Origin: Pseudanabaena sp. Chao 1811 | GTDB taxonomy: Bacteria; Cyanobacteriota; Cyanobacteriia; Pseudanabaenales; Pseudanabaenaceae | NCBI RefSeq assembly: GCF_027942295.1 | Contig: NZ_CP101416.1 | Location: 4,326,501 to 4,390,500, forward strand | Direction of reading: 5' to 3' | DNA length: 64,000 bases | Shown: positions 8,884-16,655 of the stretch, piece after piece | Position numbering within the stretch: the first letter of the stretch is position 1 | Layout of the letters: the number at the start of each line of letters is the position of its first letter | Position numbers and translations under genes: made by a program | Notes under the pieces: generated by a model | The model's database searches: none | What the model saw: only the letters and a program-made list of their open reading frames with translations | Told to the model about the DNA's origin: nothing

Positions 8884-10588
8884 ATACGTTAATAGCTTTG
8901 ATATGGGCTTGACGTGAAATAGGCGAATTAACTCGATGCAAGGCACTGCGCGGTAATACTCGTAAAACTTCTTCACTGGTGGTAATTCCAGCATTGAGTT
9001 TATCGATCGCAGCCTTTCGGAAAGAATTAAAATCAATTTCATTAAGATAACGATTCATTTGGGTAATTGTACCTTCATAAATCATGTGGCGAAAGGCATC
9101 ATCAATATCGATGAGTTCCACCACTGCTTCCCGCCCAATGTAACCTGTGAAAAAGCATTTTTTACAGCCCTTGCCTTTACGCCACTGTGTGGGATTAAGA
9201 TCTTCGCGTTCCAGCCTTAGGGCTTGCAATTCCGAGGTTTGTGGATGATGGGTAACTGAGCAGTAGGGGCAGTTTTTACGGACAAGACGTTGAGCGACTA
9301 CACCTAGTAGGGCATCACTAATTAATCCAGGATCAGGTCCTAAATCCTTAAGGCGGGGGATCGCACTAGCCGCATCATTGGTGTGCATGGTCGAGAGAAC
9401 TAAGTGACCTGTTAGAGCAGCTCGGACAACGGTTTCCGCTGTTTCAGGATCGCGGACTTCACCGACCATGACAATATCGGGATCTTGTCTGAGGATTGCG
9501 CGTAGTCCTGCGGCAAAGGTCATGCCTGCGGGTTCACAAACCTGTGTTTGCGTAATATTCGGCAAAATATATTCAACGGGATCTTCCACGGTGATCACAT
9601 TGACGTGTTCTTGGGCGATCGCTTGCAAGCTGGTATACAGAGTACTGGTTTTGCCCGATCCCGTTGGTCCCGTCATGATGATGAGTCCTTGAGGTTGCCG
9701 TAACCAACTGTCATAAATTTTCAGAGTGCGATCGCTAAAGCCTAAAGATTCCAAATGATTAGAAAAAGGGTTATCACGAGGTAATAGGCGAATTACCGCT
9801 TTTTCACCACAGACGCAGGGCAAGGTACTCACCCGCATATCGAGATTGAGATTGAGATTTTCATCGCTGGTATATTCTTTGCCAATGCGTCCATCTTGCG
9901 GGCGACGACTATCGGCAATATCCATATTGGACATTACCTTGAGGGCGACAATAATTTTACGGCTGATTTCAAGGGGCAAGGTTTTGATATCGCGCAAAAT
10001 GCCGTCAATACGATAACGTACCCGTAAGCCTGTGGGGGTTGGCTCTAGGTGGATGTCACTGGCGCGATGTTGTAAGGCGATCGAAATTAGGGCATTAATG
10101 CGTCGAGTCTGATCGACCGCTTGGGATAGGTATAAATCGGTAACTTCACCAATATCAACTTGTTCGGTTTCACCTGTGAGGGGATTGATCGGTTGTGCTG
10201 AGTGAATCTGATTAGGATTAGGAATATTTTGGCGACGAAACCATGTGCGATAACTGTCGGCTGAAATCCTGAGGACTTTAATTTCCGTTAACGTGCGATC
10301 GCTAATTAGCTTGATCTGTTCGTGACTGATATTGTTGGGGCTACCGATATAAAAACAATTGCGCCATAGCAATAATGGGATTACAGGCGGCAAAATGCTG
10401 CGATCTTCAAATTCGCGAAAAAATCGATGATTTAAATCTTGATCTAACCAATCTAGATGGACGTTGCCATGAATATCAATTAGAAATTGCAAAGCCTCTT
10501 CACAGGAGGTAATGTTGCCATGACGCAACCTTTTCCAAACTGATTCCCCTACGGATTGCCCCACTAATTGCCCTATTATCTGACTCAT
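8882..10588 (-). CDS. GspE/PilB-family secretion or pilus ATPase
   Basis: This is a hexameric traffic ATPase of the type II secretion/type IV pilus family, 568 residues. Residues 1-130 look like a GspE N-terminal domain. The core follows: DIHLEPTPTGLRVRYRIDG (about 178-196), Walker A GPTGSGKTS (307-315), the Asp box VITVEDPVEY (331-340), Walker B DPDIVMVGEVRDPETA (369-384) and the His box LSTMHTND. A four-cysteine zinc site (CPYC, CKKC) is present near the end. Housekeeping PilB is usually beside pilT and pilC; here the neighbours are unrelated, so it is an orphan paralogue and its client system is unknown. The start MSQIIGQLVGQ lacks an obvious rival. Confidence 0.9.
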   Translation of the reverse strand: MSQIIGQLVGQSVGESVWKRLRHGNITSCEEALQFLIDIHGNVHLDWLDQDLNHRFFREFEDRSILPPVIPLLLWRNCFYIGSPNNISHEQIKLISDRTLTEIKVLRISADSYRTWFRRQNIPNPNQIHSAQPINPLTGETEQVDIGEVTDLYLSQAVDQTRRINALISIALQHRASDIHLEPTPTGLRVRYRIDGILRDIKTLPLEISRKIIVALKVMSNMDIADSRRPQDGRIGKEYTSDENLNLNLDMRVSTLPCVCGEKAVIRLLPRDNPFSNHLESLGFSDRTLKIYDSWLRQPQGLIIMTGPTGSGKTSTLYTSLQAIAQEHVNVITVEDPVEYILPNITQTQVCEPAGMTFAAGLRAILRQDPDIVMVGEVRDPETAETVVRAALTGHLVLSTMHTNDAASAIPRLKDLGPDPGLISDALLGVVAQRLVRKNCPYCSVTHHPQTSELQALRLEREDLNPTQWRKGKGCKKCFFTGYIGREAVVELIDIDDAFRHMIYEGTITQMNRYLNEIDFNSFRKAAIDKLNAGITTSEEVLRVLPRSALHRVNSPISRQAHIKAINV

Positions 10589-10632
10589 TCCCGTTAGCCC
10601 ATCGTAGAACTTGCCAATATACTATCAGCAAA

Positions 10633-10701
10633 TCAAAGCAGTGCTTTGCCATCTCTCTAAACAGCAAAAGGACAAAGCACTGCTTTGTCCTTTTGCTGTT
10701 T
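10633..10701. terminator. Short palindrome plus 21-bp perfect stem
   Basis: CAAAGCAGTGCTTTG (about 10634-10648) is followed by a perfect 21-bp inverted repeat, 10659-10679 against 10681-10701, with a one-base loop. The stem includes the last codons and stop of the downstream small gene. It probably terminates that gene; the two-palindrome layout recurs at 131 and near 16019 and 44257. Confidence 0.65.
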
Positions 10702-10888
10702 ACTTCATCTCGTTATATTTTTTGTTGAACTGTTTCTTAGCCTGTTCATAAACCTCAAGTGTAATCTGCTGAAAGTTGTTATCTTGAGCGTATTTTTCAA
10801 TCTTTTTAAAAGCAAAAGGTCTCACAAAAAATGGGATATCCTTGAGTTTCGCTTCAGCTTCGGCAGTCCATGTAATCTTTTCACTCAT
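10700..10888 (-). CDS. PCP-reductase-domain small protein
   Basis: This 62-residue protein matches the small domain found at the C-terminus of the ChlB subunit of dark protochlorophyllide reductase (PCP_red family). The visible signature is ITWTAEAEAKLKDIPFFVRP, then the helix AFKKIEKYAQD and ITLEVYEQAKKQF. Stand-alone copies are common in cyanobacteria and some are linked to photosystem biogenesis; the role here is inference. Several acidic and aromatic residues suggest a compact soluble domain. No chl gene is adjacent. A strong stem-loop overlaps its stop codon. Confidence 0.85.
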   Translation of the reverse strand: MSEKITWTAEAEAKLKDIPFFVRPFAFKKIEKYAQDNNFQQITLEVYEQAKKQFNKKYNEMK

Positions 10889-10963
10889 TGATTTTTATTT
10901 ATATTTCAGTTAGATTTTTGGGTGGAGTACTTAATACTTTACAAATTTTAAAGCGTTGTCTGG

Positions 10964-11010
10964 CTTAATGTAGTGTCTTCCCGCCGAAGGCGGGAAGACA
11001 CTACATTAAG
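10964..11010. terminator. Perfect 22-bp stem-loop at the end of padR
   Basis: CTTAATGTAGTGTCTTCC begins the left arm (10964-10985); the right arm is 10989-11010, with loop GAA. It takes in the last codons and stop of padR. It is likely a terminator for padR, although no long U-tract follows. Confidence 0.7.
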
Positions 11011-11557
11011 CTTCGACCTCATGCCAAGTTTCTAAAAGCTCTAACGCTTCATTACACCAATCAATCCAGCCTTGCTCAAAGTTAATGCCTCGGCGCAAGG
11101 TCAAATAGGCGAAACGATATTCTCTCTGGCAGTCTTGGGGTGAGCTAAAAAAATTACGCTCGATCGCTTGATAAATTTCCAATTGTTGTTGATGCAGTTG
11201 GCGATGATCTTTGATTTTTTGGATGGTTGCTTCTTCAGGAATTAAATAACCTGCATAGATCTTAAGCAAAAACTCATCTTTGCTCGGTGCAATATCGCTA
11301 GCTTGGAGAAGCCATGTTTTCAAGTGGGACAAGCCTAAACTTGTCACTGAAAAAACTTTTTTATCGGGTCTGCCCTCTTGGGCGATCTCTTCGGCTGCAA
11401 TCCAGCTTTGTTGTTCTAGTTTGGTTAGCTCTCGATAAATCTGTTGGTGGGTAGCTTGCCAAAAAAATCCTACCGAGCCATCAAATTGTTTAGCGAGGTC
11501 ATAACCACTTTTTGGTTCTTGAATTAGTGAGACTAACAGAGCGTAAGCAAGAGACAT
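11006..11557 (-). CDS. PadR-family transcriptional regulator
   Basis: This is a 183-residue DNA-binding protein. Residues 1-80 form the winged helix typical of PadR (LAYALLVSLIQEPKSGYDL, then HQQIYRELTKLEQQSWI and the wing GRPDKKVFSVTSLG). The rest is a long C-terminal dimerisation helix bundle (Vir_act_alpha_C type), as in the larger PadR class. PadR proteins repress divergent genes and are released by small phenolics or other ligands. Here the gene is divergent from a carotenoid-oxygenase operon, and a 19-bp inverted repeat lies in the shared promoter region, so that operon is the likely target. The ligand is unknown. Confidence 0.93.
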   Translation of the reverse strand: MSLAYALLVSLIQEPKSGYDLAKQFDGSVGFFWQATHQQIYRELTKLEQQSWIAAEEIAQEGRPDKKVFSVTSLGLSHLKTWLLQASDIAPSKDEFLLKIYAGYLIPEEATIQKIKDHRQLHQQQLEIYQAIERNFFSSPQDCQREYRFAYLTLRRGINFEQGWIDWCNEALELLETWHEVEA

Positions 11558-11586
11558 ACTTTTGTAACTATCAAGAAGATTTTGAG

Positions 11587-11623
11587 TAAGTAGCTAGACC
11601 TGCGGCGCAGGTCTAGCTACTTA
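11587..11623. repeat. 17-bp perfect stem-loop in the padR upstream region
   Basis: TAAGTAGCTAGACCTGC (11587-11603) pairs with its reverse complement at 11607-11623 across GGC. It lies between the padR start and the operon promoter, in the 5' leader of padR, so it could affect padR mRNA. Confidence 0.65.
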
Positions 11624-11654
11624 GTAATTTTTTCTTGGTTTTATGTAATTAGGG

Positions 11655-11709
11655 TTGACATATGCACTTAGTTGAGTATACATTATTTCGTATATTCAAC
11701 TAAGTGCAT
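11655..11709 (+). promoter_or_regulatory. Promoter with overlapping inverted-repeat operator (candidate PadR site)
   Basis: A good sigma-70-type promoter is present: TTGACA at 11655-11660 and TATACA at 11677-11682, 16 bp apart. Over it lies an inverted repeat, ATGCACTTAGTTGAGTATA (11662-11680) against TATATTCAACTAAGTGCAT (11691-11709), with one mismatch in 19 and a 10-bp spacer. A dimer bound here would block the promoter. The link to PadR is inference from divergence and position. Confidence 0.8.
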
Positions 11710-11776
11710 ATTAACTTGTTTGAATAGAGCCTAGCTTTTATCCAAACAACTCACCACGTTACAGGAGACTAAAATC

Positions 11777-12793
11777 ATGAATGCTTCTCAGGACGGACTT
11801 CACGTTATTTTTGGTACAGGGGCATTGGGCATGGCGATCGCCAAACAACTACTTGCCCAAGGTAAAAGGGTGCGAATGGTCAACCGTAGTAATCGAGTCA
11901 AGCTGCCTCAAGAAGTGGAATTGATAGTGGGCAATGCCGCTGATCCACATTTCTCTGAAACTGTTTGTCAAGGTGCATCGGTGATCTATCACTGTGCAGG
12001 GACAAAGTACAACTTCAAAATTTGGCAACAGGAATTTCCTCCTTTGCAACAGGGCATTCTCGCAGGGGCGATCGCTAGTGGTGCGAAGTTAATCTATGGC
12101 GATAGTCTTTATGGCTATGGCAAAGTCAATGCACCTATGCGCGAAGATATGCCCTATGCCGCGCAAACCAACAAAGGCAAAATGCGGGCAGCCCTTGCCG
12201 AAACCGTCATGGATGCCCATCGCACAGGCAAAGCACAAGTAGCGATCGCAAGAGGCTCTGATTTTTATGGTGAAGGTGTTCTTGGTTCCGTCTTTGGCGA
12301 TCGCGTATTTATTCCTGCCATTCAAGGCAAGACTGCGGAGGCGATCGGTAACTTAGATTTGCCCCACAGCTATACCTACATCGGTGATTTTGCCAAGGCG
12401 ATGATTATTCTTGGTGAACGGGAAGAAGCGATCGGTCAGGTCTGGCATGTTCCCAATGCGCCCACGATCACCACAAGAGCAATGCTGAATATTCTCTTTG
12501 AGGAATTAGGATTACCCGCCAAGATGAATGGCATGGGCAAAATGATGCTGCGGATTGGTGGAGTCTTCATTCCTGAAGCCGCCGAAACCATCGAAATGTT
12601 CTATCAATTTGAGAATCCATTTATCGTGGATAGCTCTAAATTCGTCAAAGCCTTTGGTGATATCGCTACTCCCCATCGCGAAGCCATTCGCAATACAATT
12701 GCATGGTATCAGCAATATTTACAAACACAAGCTGAACTAGAGCAAGTAAAAAGCGAAGTTCGCAAGTCTGTTCAGAAAGTTGCTGCAACCTAG
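11777..12793 (+). CDS. NAD-dependent epimerase/dehydratase family protein
   Basis: This is a Rossmann-fold short-chain dehydrogenase of the extended type, 338 residues. The nucleotide-binding glycine motif is FGTGALGMAIAKQLLAQG near residues 12-29. A hydride-transfer region with a Tyr is less clear: LIYGDSLYGYGK carries the usual Tyr/Ser area, but no perfect YxxxK follows it. The C-terminal part (HSYTYIGDFAKAMIILGE) is the standard substrate-domain motif. A ribosome site, CAGGAG, precedes the ATG by a few bases. It is the first gene of a four-gene operon ending in a carotenoid oxygenase, so its substrate may be an apocarotenoid or another isoprenoid; that is inference. Confidence 0.88.
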   Translation: MNASQDGLHVIFGTGALGMAIAKQLLAQGKRVRMVNRSNRVKLPQEVELIVGNAADPHFSETVCQGASVIYHCAGTKYNFKIWQQEFPPLQQGILAGAIASGAKLIYGDSLYGYGKVNAPMREDMPYAAQTNKGKMRAALAETVMDAHRTGKAQVAIARGSDFYGEGVLGSVFGDRVFIPAIQGKTAEAIGNLDLPHSYTYIGDFAKAMIILGEREEAIGQVWHVPNAPTITTRAMLNILFEELGLPAKMNGMGKMMLRIGGVFIPEAAETIEMFYQFENPFIVDSSKFVKAFGDIATPHREAIRNTIAWYQQYLQTQAELEQVKSEVRKSVQKVAAT

Positions 12794-12825
12794 AGCAAAT
12801 TCCAGCCAGTTCTCATCACAAATCT

Positions 12826-13284
12826 ATGACTATCATCGATCCTAGCCAAGTTCCTAGTCGCACAGGTTCTAACTATCCAGATTGTTTTAAGCCAGTAGTA
12901 GCGGGACGTGAAAAGAAACGCCTCGGCGATGCCGCAGGAATCAAAAACTTCGGAGTGAACTTGACCACCCTTGCACCGCAATCTCTTTCTGCACTCCGCC
13001 ATTGGCATACCAAACAAGATGAATTTATCTATGTCCTATCGGGAGAATTGACCCTGATTACCGATGCAGGCGAATCGATTTTAAAGTCAGGTCAAGCAGC
13101 AGGATTCCCTGCGGGTGAGGCGAATGGGCATTGTCTCTATAACCATACTAACGAGATCGCAACCTATCTCGAAATCGGCGATCGCACTCCCAATGACTCA
13201 GGAAATTATCCCGATGACGATCTTGTTGCTATTGCGACTGAACAAGGCTGGCAATTTACCCATAAAGATGGAACATCTTACTGA
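12826..13284 (+). CDS. Cupin-domain protein
   Basis: This 152-residue single cupin is probably a small metal-binding beta-barrel. Motif 1 is HWHTKQDEFIYVLSGELTL, with both histidines and the glutamate that normally hold the metal. Motif 2 is FPAGEANGHCLYNHT and keeps the third histidine region. Homologues are usually annotated only as cupin or as possible sugar/phenolic binding proteins. It sits 32 bp after the epimerase gene and 70 bp before the next, in a plus-strand operon. An enzyme or a ligand-binding protein would both fit. Confidence 0.88.
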   Translation: MTIIDPSQVPSRTGSNYPDCFKPVVAGREKKRLGDAAGIKNFGVNLTTLAPQSLSALRHWHTKQDEFIYVLSGELTLITDAGESILKSGQAAGFPAGEANGHCLYNHTNEIATYLEIGDRTPNDSGNYPDDDLVAIATEQGWQFTHKDGTSY

Positions 13285-13354
13285 GCATCAATATGCTCCC
13301 GTTCCCAATCTAGCAGGTGTCTAAAATATTCCGACTAAACCAAAAGTAAAAATT

Positions 13355-13867
13355 ATGTCACAGGTATTTTCTGGACGGTTTACAGCTCAAACTAATGAGC
13401 CATTCGTAGTTTTTTTGATTGGGATGAGAGTAAATAAATTCTGGTCTTTATCAAAATGGATACCAGTCGCAACAGCCATGACTCCAATGCTCCAAACCTT
13501 ATATAAAAATCCTGAAAAAGGATTTTTAGGAGGAGAAACTTTCTATCGATTTTCACCCACAACTACACTTTTATTGTCTTACTGGCGCTCCTTTGAAGAT
13601 CTAGAAAGCTTTGCCAGAAATCCATCTGAACCGCACCTTGAAGCATGGAAAAAGTTCAATCAAGCTGTCGGTAATGACGGTAGTGTCGGTATATGGCATG
13701 AAACCTATTTGGTAGATGCAGGAAAATATGAAGCAGTTTATAACAATATGCCCAAATTTGGATTGGCGGCGGCTACTGAGCATGTCCCTGCTATAGGCAG
13801 AAAAGAAACTGCCCGTCGGCGTTTAGGTGGTGACAATGACCCCGCAGTTCCATCACCTCAAAACTAA
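13355..13867 (+). CDS. DUF4188 protein (dimeric alpha-beta barrel-like)
   Basis: This 170-residue protein matches the DUF4188 group, related to haem-dependent aldoxime dehydratase-like and monooxygenase folds. Typical features are FVVFLIGMRVNKFWSLSKW near the start, the GFLGGETFYRFSPTTTLLLSYWRS strand-loop-strand (here quoted in part), and a conserved histidine in EPHLEAWKKFNQ and in GIWHETYLV. The biochemical function is unknown. It is third in the operon, just upstream of the carotenoid oxygenase, and may supply an oxidative or dehydrating step; that is inference. Confidence 0.85.
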   Translation: MSQVFSGRFTAQTNEPFVVFLIGMRVNKFWSLSKWIPVATAMTPMLQTLYKNPEKGFLGGETFYRFSPTTTLLLSYWRSFEDLESFARNPSEPHLEAWKKFNQAVGNDGSVGIWHETYLVDAGKYEAVYNNMPKFGLAAATEHVPAIGRKETARRRLGGDNDPAVPSPQN

Positions 13868-13900
13868 AATTTACGATCCTAATCTTTTACGGCAATAATC

Positions 13901-15322
13901 ATGACTACAACTGTTCAAAGACAATCATCTTGGGCAAAGGCGATCGCTAAACCAGCGACCGAGTTTCCTCTCACCCAACTCTCAATTGTTTCTGGCAAAA
14001 TACCTGACAATCTTAAAGGTTCTCTCTATCGTAATGGTCCTGCTCGACTAGAACGTGGCGGAATGCAAGTAGGACATTGGTTTGATGGTGATGGCGCAAT
14101 TCTTGCCGTGCATTTTGCAGAAGGGCAAGCCCGTGCCACCTATCGCTATGTGCAAACGGAAGGATATCTCGAAGAAGAAAAAGCCGACAAACTGATTTAT
14201 GGTAATTATGGAATGACGGCTACAGGCTCATGGTGGCAGCGTTTCGGGAAAACATCAAAGAATGTGGCTAATACTTCTGTTATCGCTTTACCTGACAAAC
14301 TCCTTGCTCTATGGGAAGGTGGCTTACCCCATGCGCTCGATTTGGAAACTTTAGAAACCTATGGCTTAGAAAATCTGGAAGGATTGGATCATAAGCGCTC
14401 CTATTCAGCACACCCTAAGCGAGATTCCCAGACTGGCGAGATCTTTAACTTTGGCGTTTCCTACGGCAAAAATGCGACGTTAAATCTTTATCGCAGCGAT
14501 CGCAATGGCAAGCTTATCAAAAAGAATCAAGCAGCATTGCAAGGTTTGCCAATGATTCATGACTTTGTATTAGCAGGCGATTACCTGATTTTCTGTGTAC
14601 CGCCATTGCGGATGAATCCCTTTCCTATCTTGCTGAATCTCCAAAGTTATAGCGATTCTCTAGCATGGAAGCCTCAAGAGGTTACAGAAATCTTGGTATT
14701 TGATCGCCATAATCTCGAACTGGTTAGTCGCAATATTGCTGAGCCTTGGTTTCAGTGGCATTTTGGTAATGGCTATAGCGATCGAGATGACAATCTAGTA
14801 TTTGATCTCATCCGTTATTCTGACTTTGCCACCAATCAATTTTTAAAGGAAGTTGCTACGGGTAAAATCAAAACGCCAGCCAAGGGAACTCTCTGGCAAA
14901 TACGCCTCAATCCTCAAACAGGTTCATTGATCGAATCCGCAGAATTAATAGAACGCAGTTGCGAATTTCCTATTGTTGCCCCTGATCAAGTTGGTAAAAA
15001 TTCTCGCTATACCTATCTATCTGTCCGCCATTCTGAAGATCAACAAACAGAATTATTTGATGCGATCGCCCGTTACGATTACCAAACCAATACTGTAACT
15101 GAAGCTGATCTAGGTACAAATCGCTATCCAATGGAGCCATTGTTTGCCCCTGATCCCACCAATCCTGACAAAGGTTATATCATTACCGTCGTCTTTGATG
15201 GTGATCGCGAATGTTCTGAAGTGTGGATTTTTGATAGCGATCGCTTAGATGCTGAACCTGTTTGTCGCCTTGCCCTACCAAGCATCGTACCAATGGGATT
15301 TCACGGCACTTGGCGATCGTAA
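13901..15322 (+). CDS. Carotenoid cleavage oxygenase (RPE65 family)
   Basis: This non-haem iron dioxygenase cleaves carotenoids or apocarotenoids at a polyene double bond. The 473 residues match the family length, and all four iron-binding histidines are in their usual contexts: SYSAHPKRD (H171), PMIHDFVL (H220), WFQWHFGNGY (H287) and MGFHGTW (H468). Other hallmarks are LYRNGPARLERGG and HWFDGDGA. The substrate cannot be read from the sequence: retinal-forming, apocarotenoid and stilbene-type activities all share these motifs. It ends the PadR-linked operon and is followed at once by a strong terminator. Confidence 0.95.
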   Translation: MTTTVQRQSSWAKAIAKPATEFPLTQLSIVSGKIPDNLKGSLYRNGPARLERGGMQVGHWFDGDGAILAVHFAEGQARATYRYVQTEGYLEEEKADKLIYGNYGMTATGSWWQRFGKTSKNVANTSVIALPDKLLALWEGGLPHALDLETLETYGLENLEGLDHKRSYSAHPKRDSQTGEIFNFGVSYGKNATLNLYRSDRNGKLIKKNQAALQGLPMIHDFVLAGDYLIFCVPPLRMNPFPILLNLQSYSDSLAWKPQEVTEILVFDRHNLELVSRNIAEPWFQWHFGNGYSDRDDNLVFDLIRYSDFATNQFLKEVATGKIKTPAKGTLWQIRLNPQTGSLIESAELIERSCEFPIVAPDQVGKNSRYTYLSVRHSEDQQTELFDAIARYDYQTNTVTEADLGTNRYPMEPLFAPDPTNPDKGYIITVVFDGDRECSEVWIFDSDRLDAEPVCRLALPSIVPMGFHGTWRS

Positions 15323-15353
15323 AATAAAGGGAGTACGACGTACTCCCTTTATT
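15323..15353 (+). terminator. Terminator of the carotenoid-oxygenase operon
   Basis: AATAAAGGGAGTAC (15323-15336) pairs perfectly with GTACTCCCTTTATT (15340-15353) across GAC. It begins at the base after the stop codon. Confidence 0.85.
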
Positions 15354-15370
15354 ACTCCATAATTTAAGAT

Positions 15371-15970
15371 ATGAAAATTTTGCAGGCTGATGCCAACTAT
15401 ACTTTTCGTTCTTATTTTGAGCTATCCAATGATACGGATGAGATTTTGGCTGAGTTTGATTACAAACTTGTCAAAAAACGTTTGCAACTGCCAAGAACTA
15501 GTCGCCAATTATCAGGACTGTCAGAACTCAAACAGAACCTTGAAAATGTACTTCCCTATGTGCCATTAACTAGCGAAACTGCAAGGCGAGAAATTTTGGT
15601 AGCTCCTGTGTTAAGTAAAGTTGCCATGATTTGTCAGCAGATCCTGAGAATTGAATATCCTGTGAGGGTTAGTAATCTTCTGCAAGGGAATCTGGATTAC
15701 TTAATTCGATCTATCCATAGTCTCATTGTTGTTGAAGCAAAACGGGATGATTTGACTCGTGGTTTTACTCAGTTAGCAGTTGAAGCGATCGCCTTATCGA
15801 TGTTAGATGATGCGCCAGATCGACTCTATGGTGCGGTTACTATTGGTAATTTATGGATATTTGGGATTTTAGATGTTACTTCTCGAACTATATTTCAAGA
15901 TATTGGTTCCTATACCTTGCCTGATGATTTAGAAGATTTAATTAGCATTTTGGTAGGAATTCTAGAATGA
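15371..15970 (+). CDS. Conserved protein with a possible PD-(D/E)XK nuclease fold
   Basis: This 199-residue soluble protein has a central GNLDYLIRSIHSLIVVEAKRDD segment, quoted in part. An Asp, then Glu-x-Lys (D near 119, E-A-K near 132-134) on a beta-hairpin, followed by FTQLAVEAIA, has the layout of PD-(D/E)XK restriction-type nucleases. The N-terminal ~90 residues are family-specific and unassigned. It is not beside a methyltransferase or any Cas or restriction partner, so a defence role is only a suggestion. It starts 18 bp after the preceding terminator and is probably transcribed on its own. Confidence 0.6.
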   Translation: MKILQADANYTFRSYFELSNDTDEILAEFDYKLVKKRLQLPRTSRQLSGLSELKQNLENVLPYVPLTSETARREILVAPVLSKVAMICQQILRIEYPVRVSNLLQGNLDYLIRSIHSLIVVEAKRDDLTRGFTQLAVEAIALSMLDDAPDRLYGAVTIGNLWIFGILDVTSRTIFQDIGSYTLPDDLEDLISILVGILE

Positions 15971-16018
15971 GCAAGGATCTTAAGCCCCCTTGGTTGTCTT
16001 ATGGCAATGTCTATCACT

Positions 16019-16095
16019 AGAGATTTTTTGAAAGTATTGCAAAGCAACACTTTCAAAAAATCTCTTAGTTTGGTTTTGGGCGCAAAGCGCTGTAA
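16019..16095. repeat. Dispersed palindromic element, copy A
   Basis: AGAGATTTTTTGAAAGT (16019-16035) pairs with ACTTTCAAAAAATCTCT (16049-16065), and GCGCAAAGCGCTGTA follows about 15 nt later. The same two parts, hairpin then GCGCAAAGCGCTGTA, occur in inverse orientation near 44257-44328, so this is a repeat family and not just a terminator. Confidence 0.65.
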
Positions 16096-16192
16096 CAGTT
16101 AAGGCGATCGCTATAATTGGTATAAGATCATCCATTGATGTTAGATTAACTTTCTATTTGAAGATCTGACCAAGTTTTCGATATTACTAAAG

Positions 16193-16612
16193 ATGCCACC
16201 AAGGTTACAGGTTAAAACTGAAGATTGCTCACCCCTAGGACTATATGTTCTCCAATATTTAGAAGAACAAGACATTAGCATGAACCATCTTGCAGAATTG
16301 GCTGGTGTACCCCAACCAAGGCTTCGTGGTGCTTGTTTTAAAGGAACATGCCCCACACCTGAAACCCTAAGAAAGTTGGCAAAAATTATGGGCAAGCATC
16401 ATTTAGAGCTGTATACATTGGCATATCAGGGCAGGATTGAACAGGTTCCTGAAGATGTTGATGATAATTTGTTAGATATCTTAATTAGGCAAATGCTAGA
16501 AACCGCTCGTGAGTTAAATTTAGCTATGCCCAAAATTCAACCATCAAAAGCAAAAATCCGTAAGGCTTTAATAGAATTGGGGTTTAGGGAAAAGCGCGAA
16601 GAGATATCTTAA
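16193..16612 (+). CDS. Helix-turn-helix (XRE-like) protein
   Basis: This 139-residue protein has an XRE-type HTH at residues 15-70: the helix ISMNHLAELAGVPQPRLRG, then PTPETLRKLAKIMG. The C-terminal half is a charged helical region, LLDILIRQMLETARELN, ending in KALIELGFREKREEIS. No enzymatic domain is visible. The likely role is DNA binding, but no operator or partner gene is evident; the 16019 repeat lies upstream. Antitoxin-like HTH proteins are often this size, yet no toxin gene is adjacent. Confidence 0.75.
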   Translation: MPPRLQVKTEDCSPLGLYVLQYLEEQDISMNHLAELAGVPQPRLRGACFKGTCPTPETLRKLAKIMGKHHLELYTLAYQGRIEQVPEDVDDNLLDILIRQMLETARELNLAMPKIQPSKAKIRKALIELGFREKREEIS

Positions 16613-16655
16613 ATCTTGAAGATGCAAGGCACAGTAAAGATTAAGCAGTAAAGAT

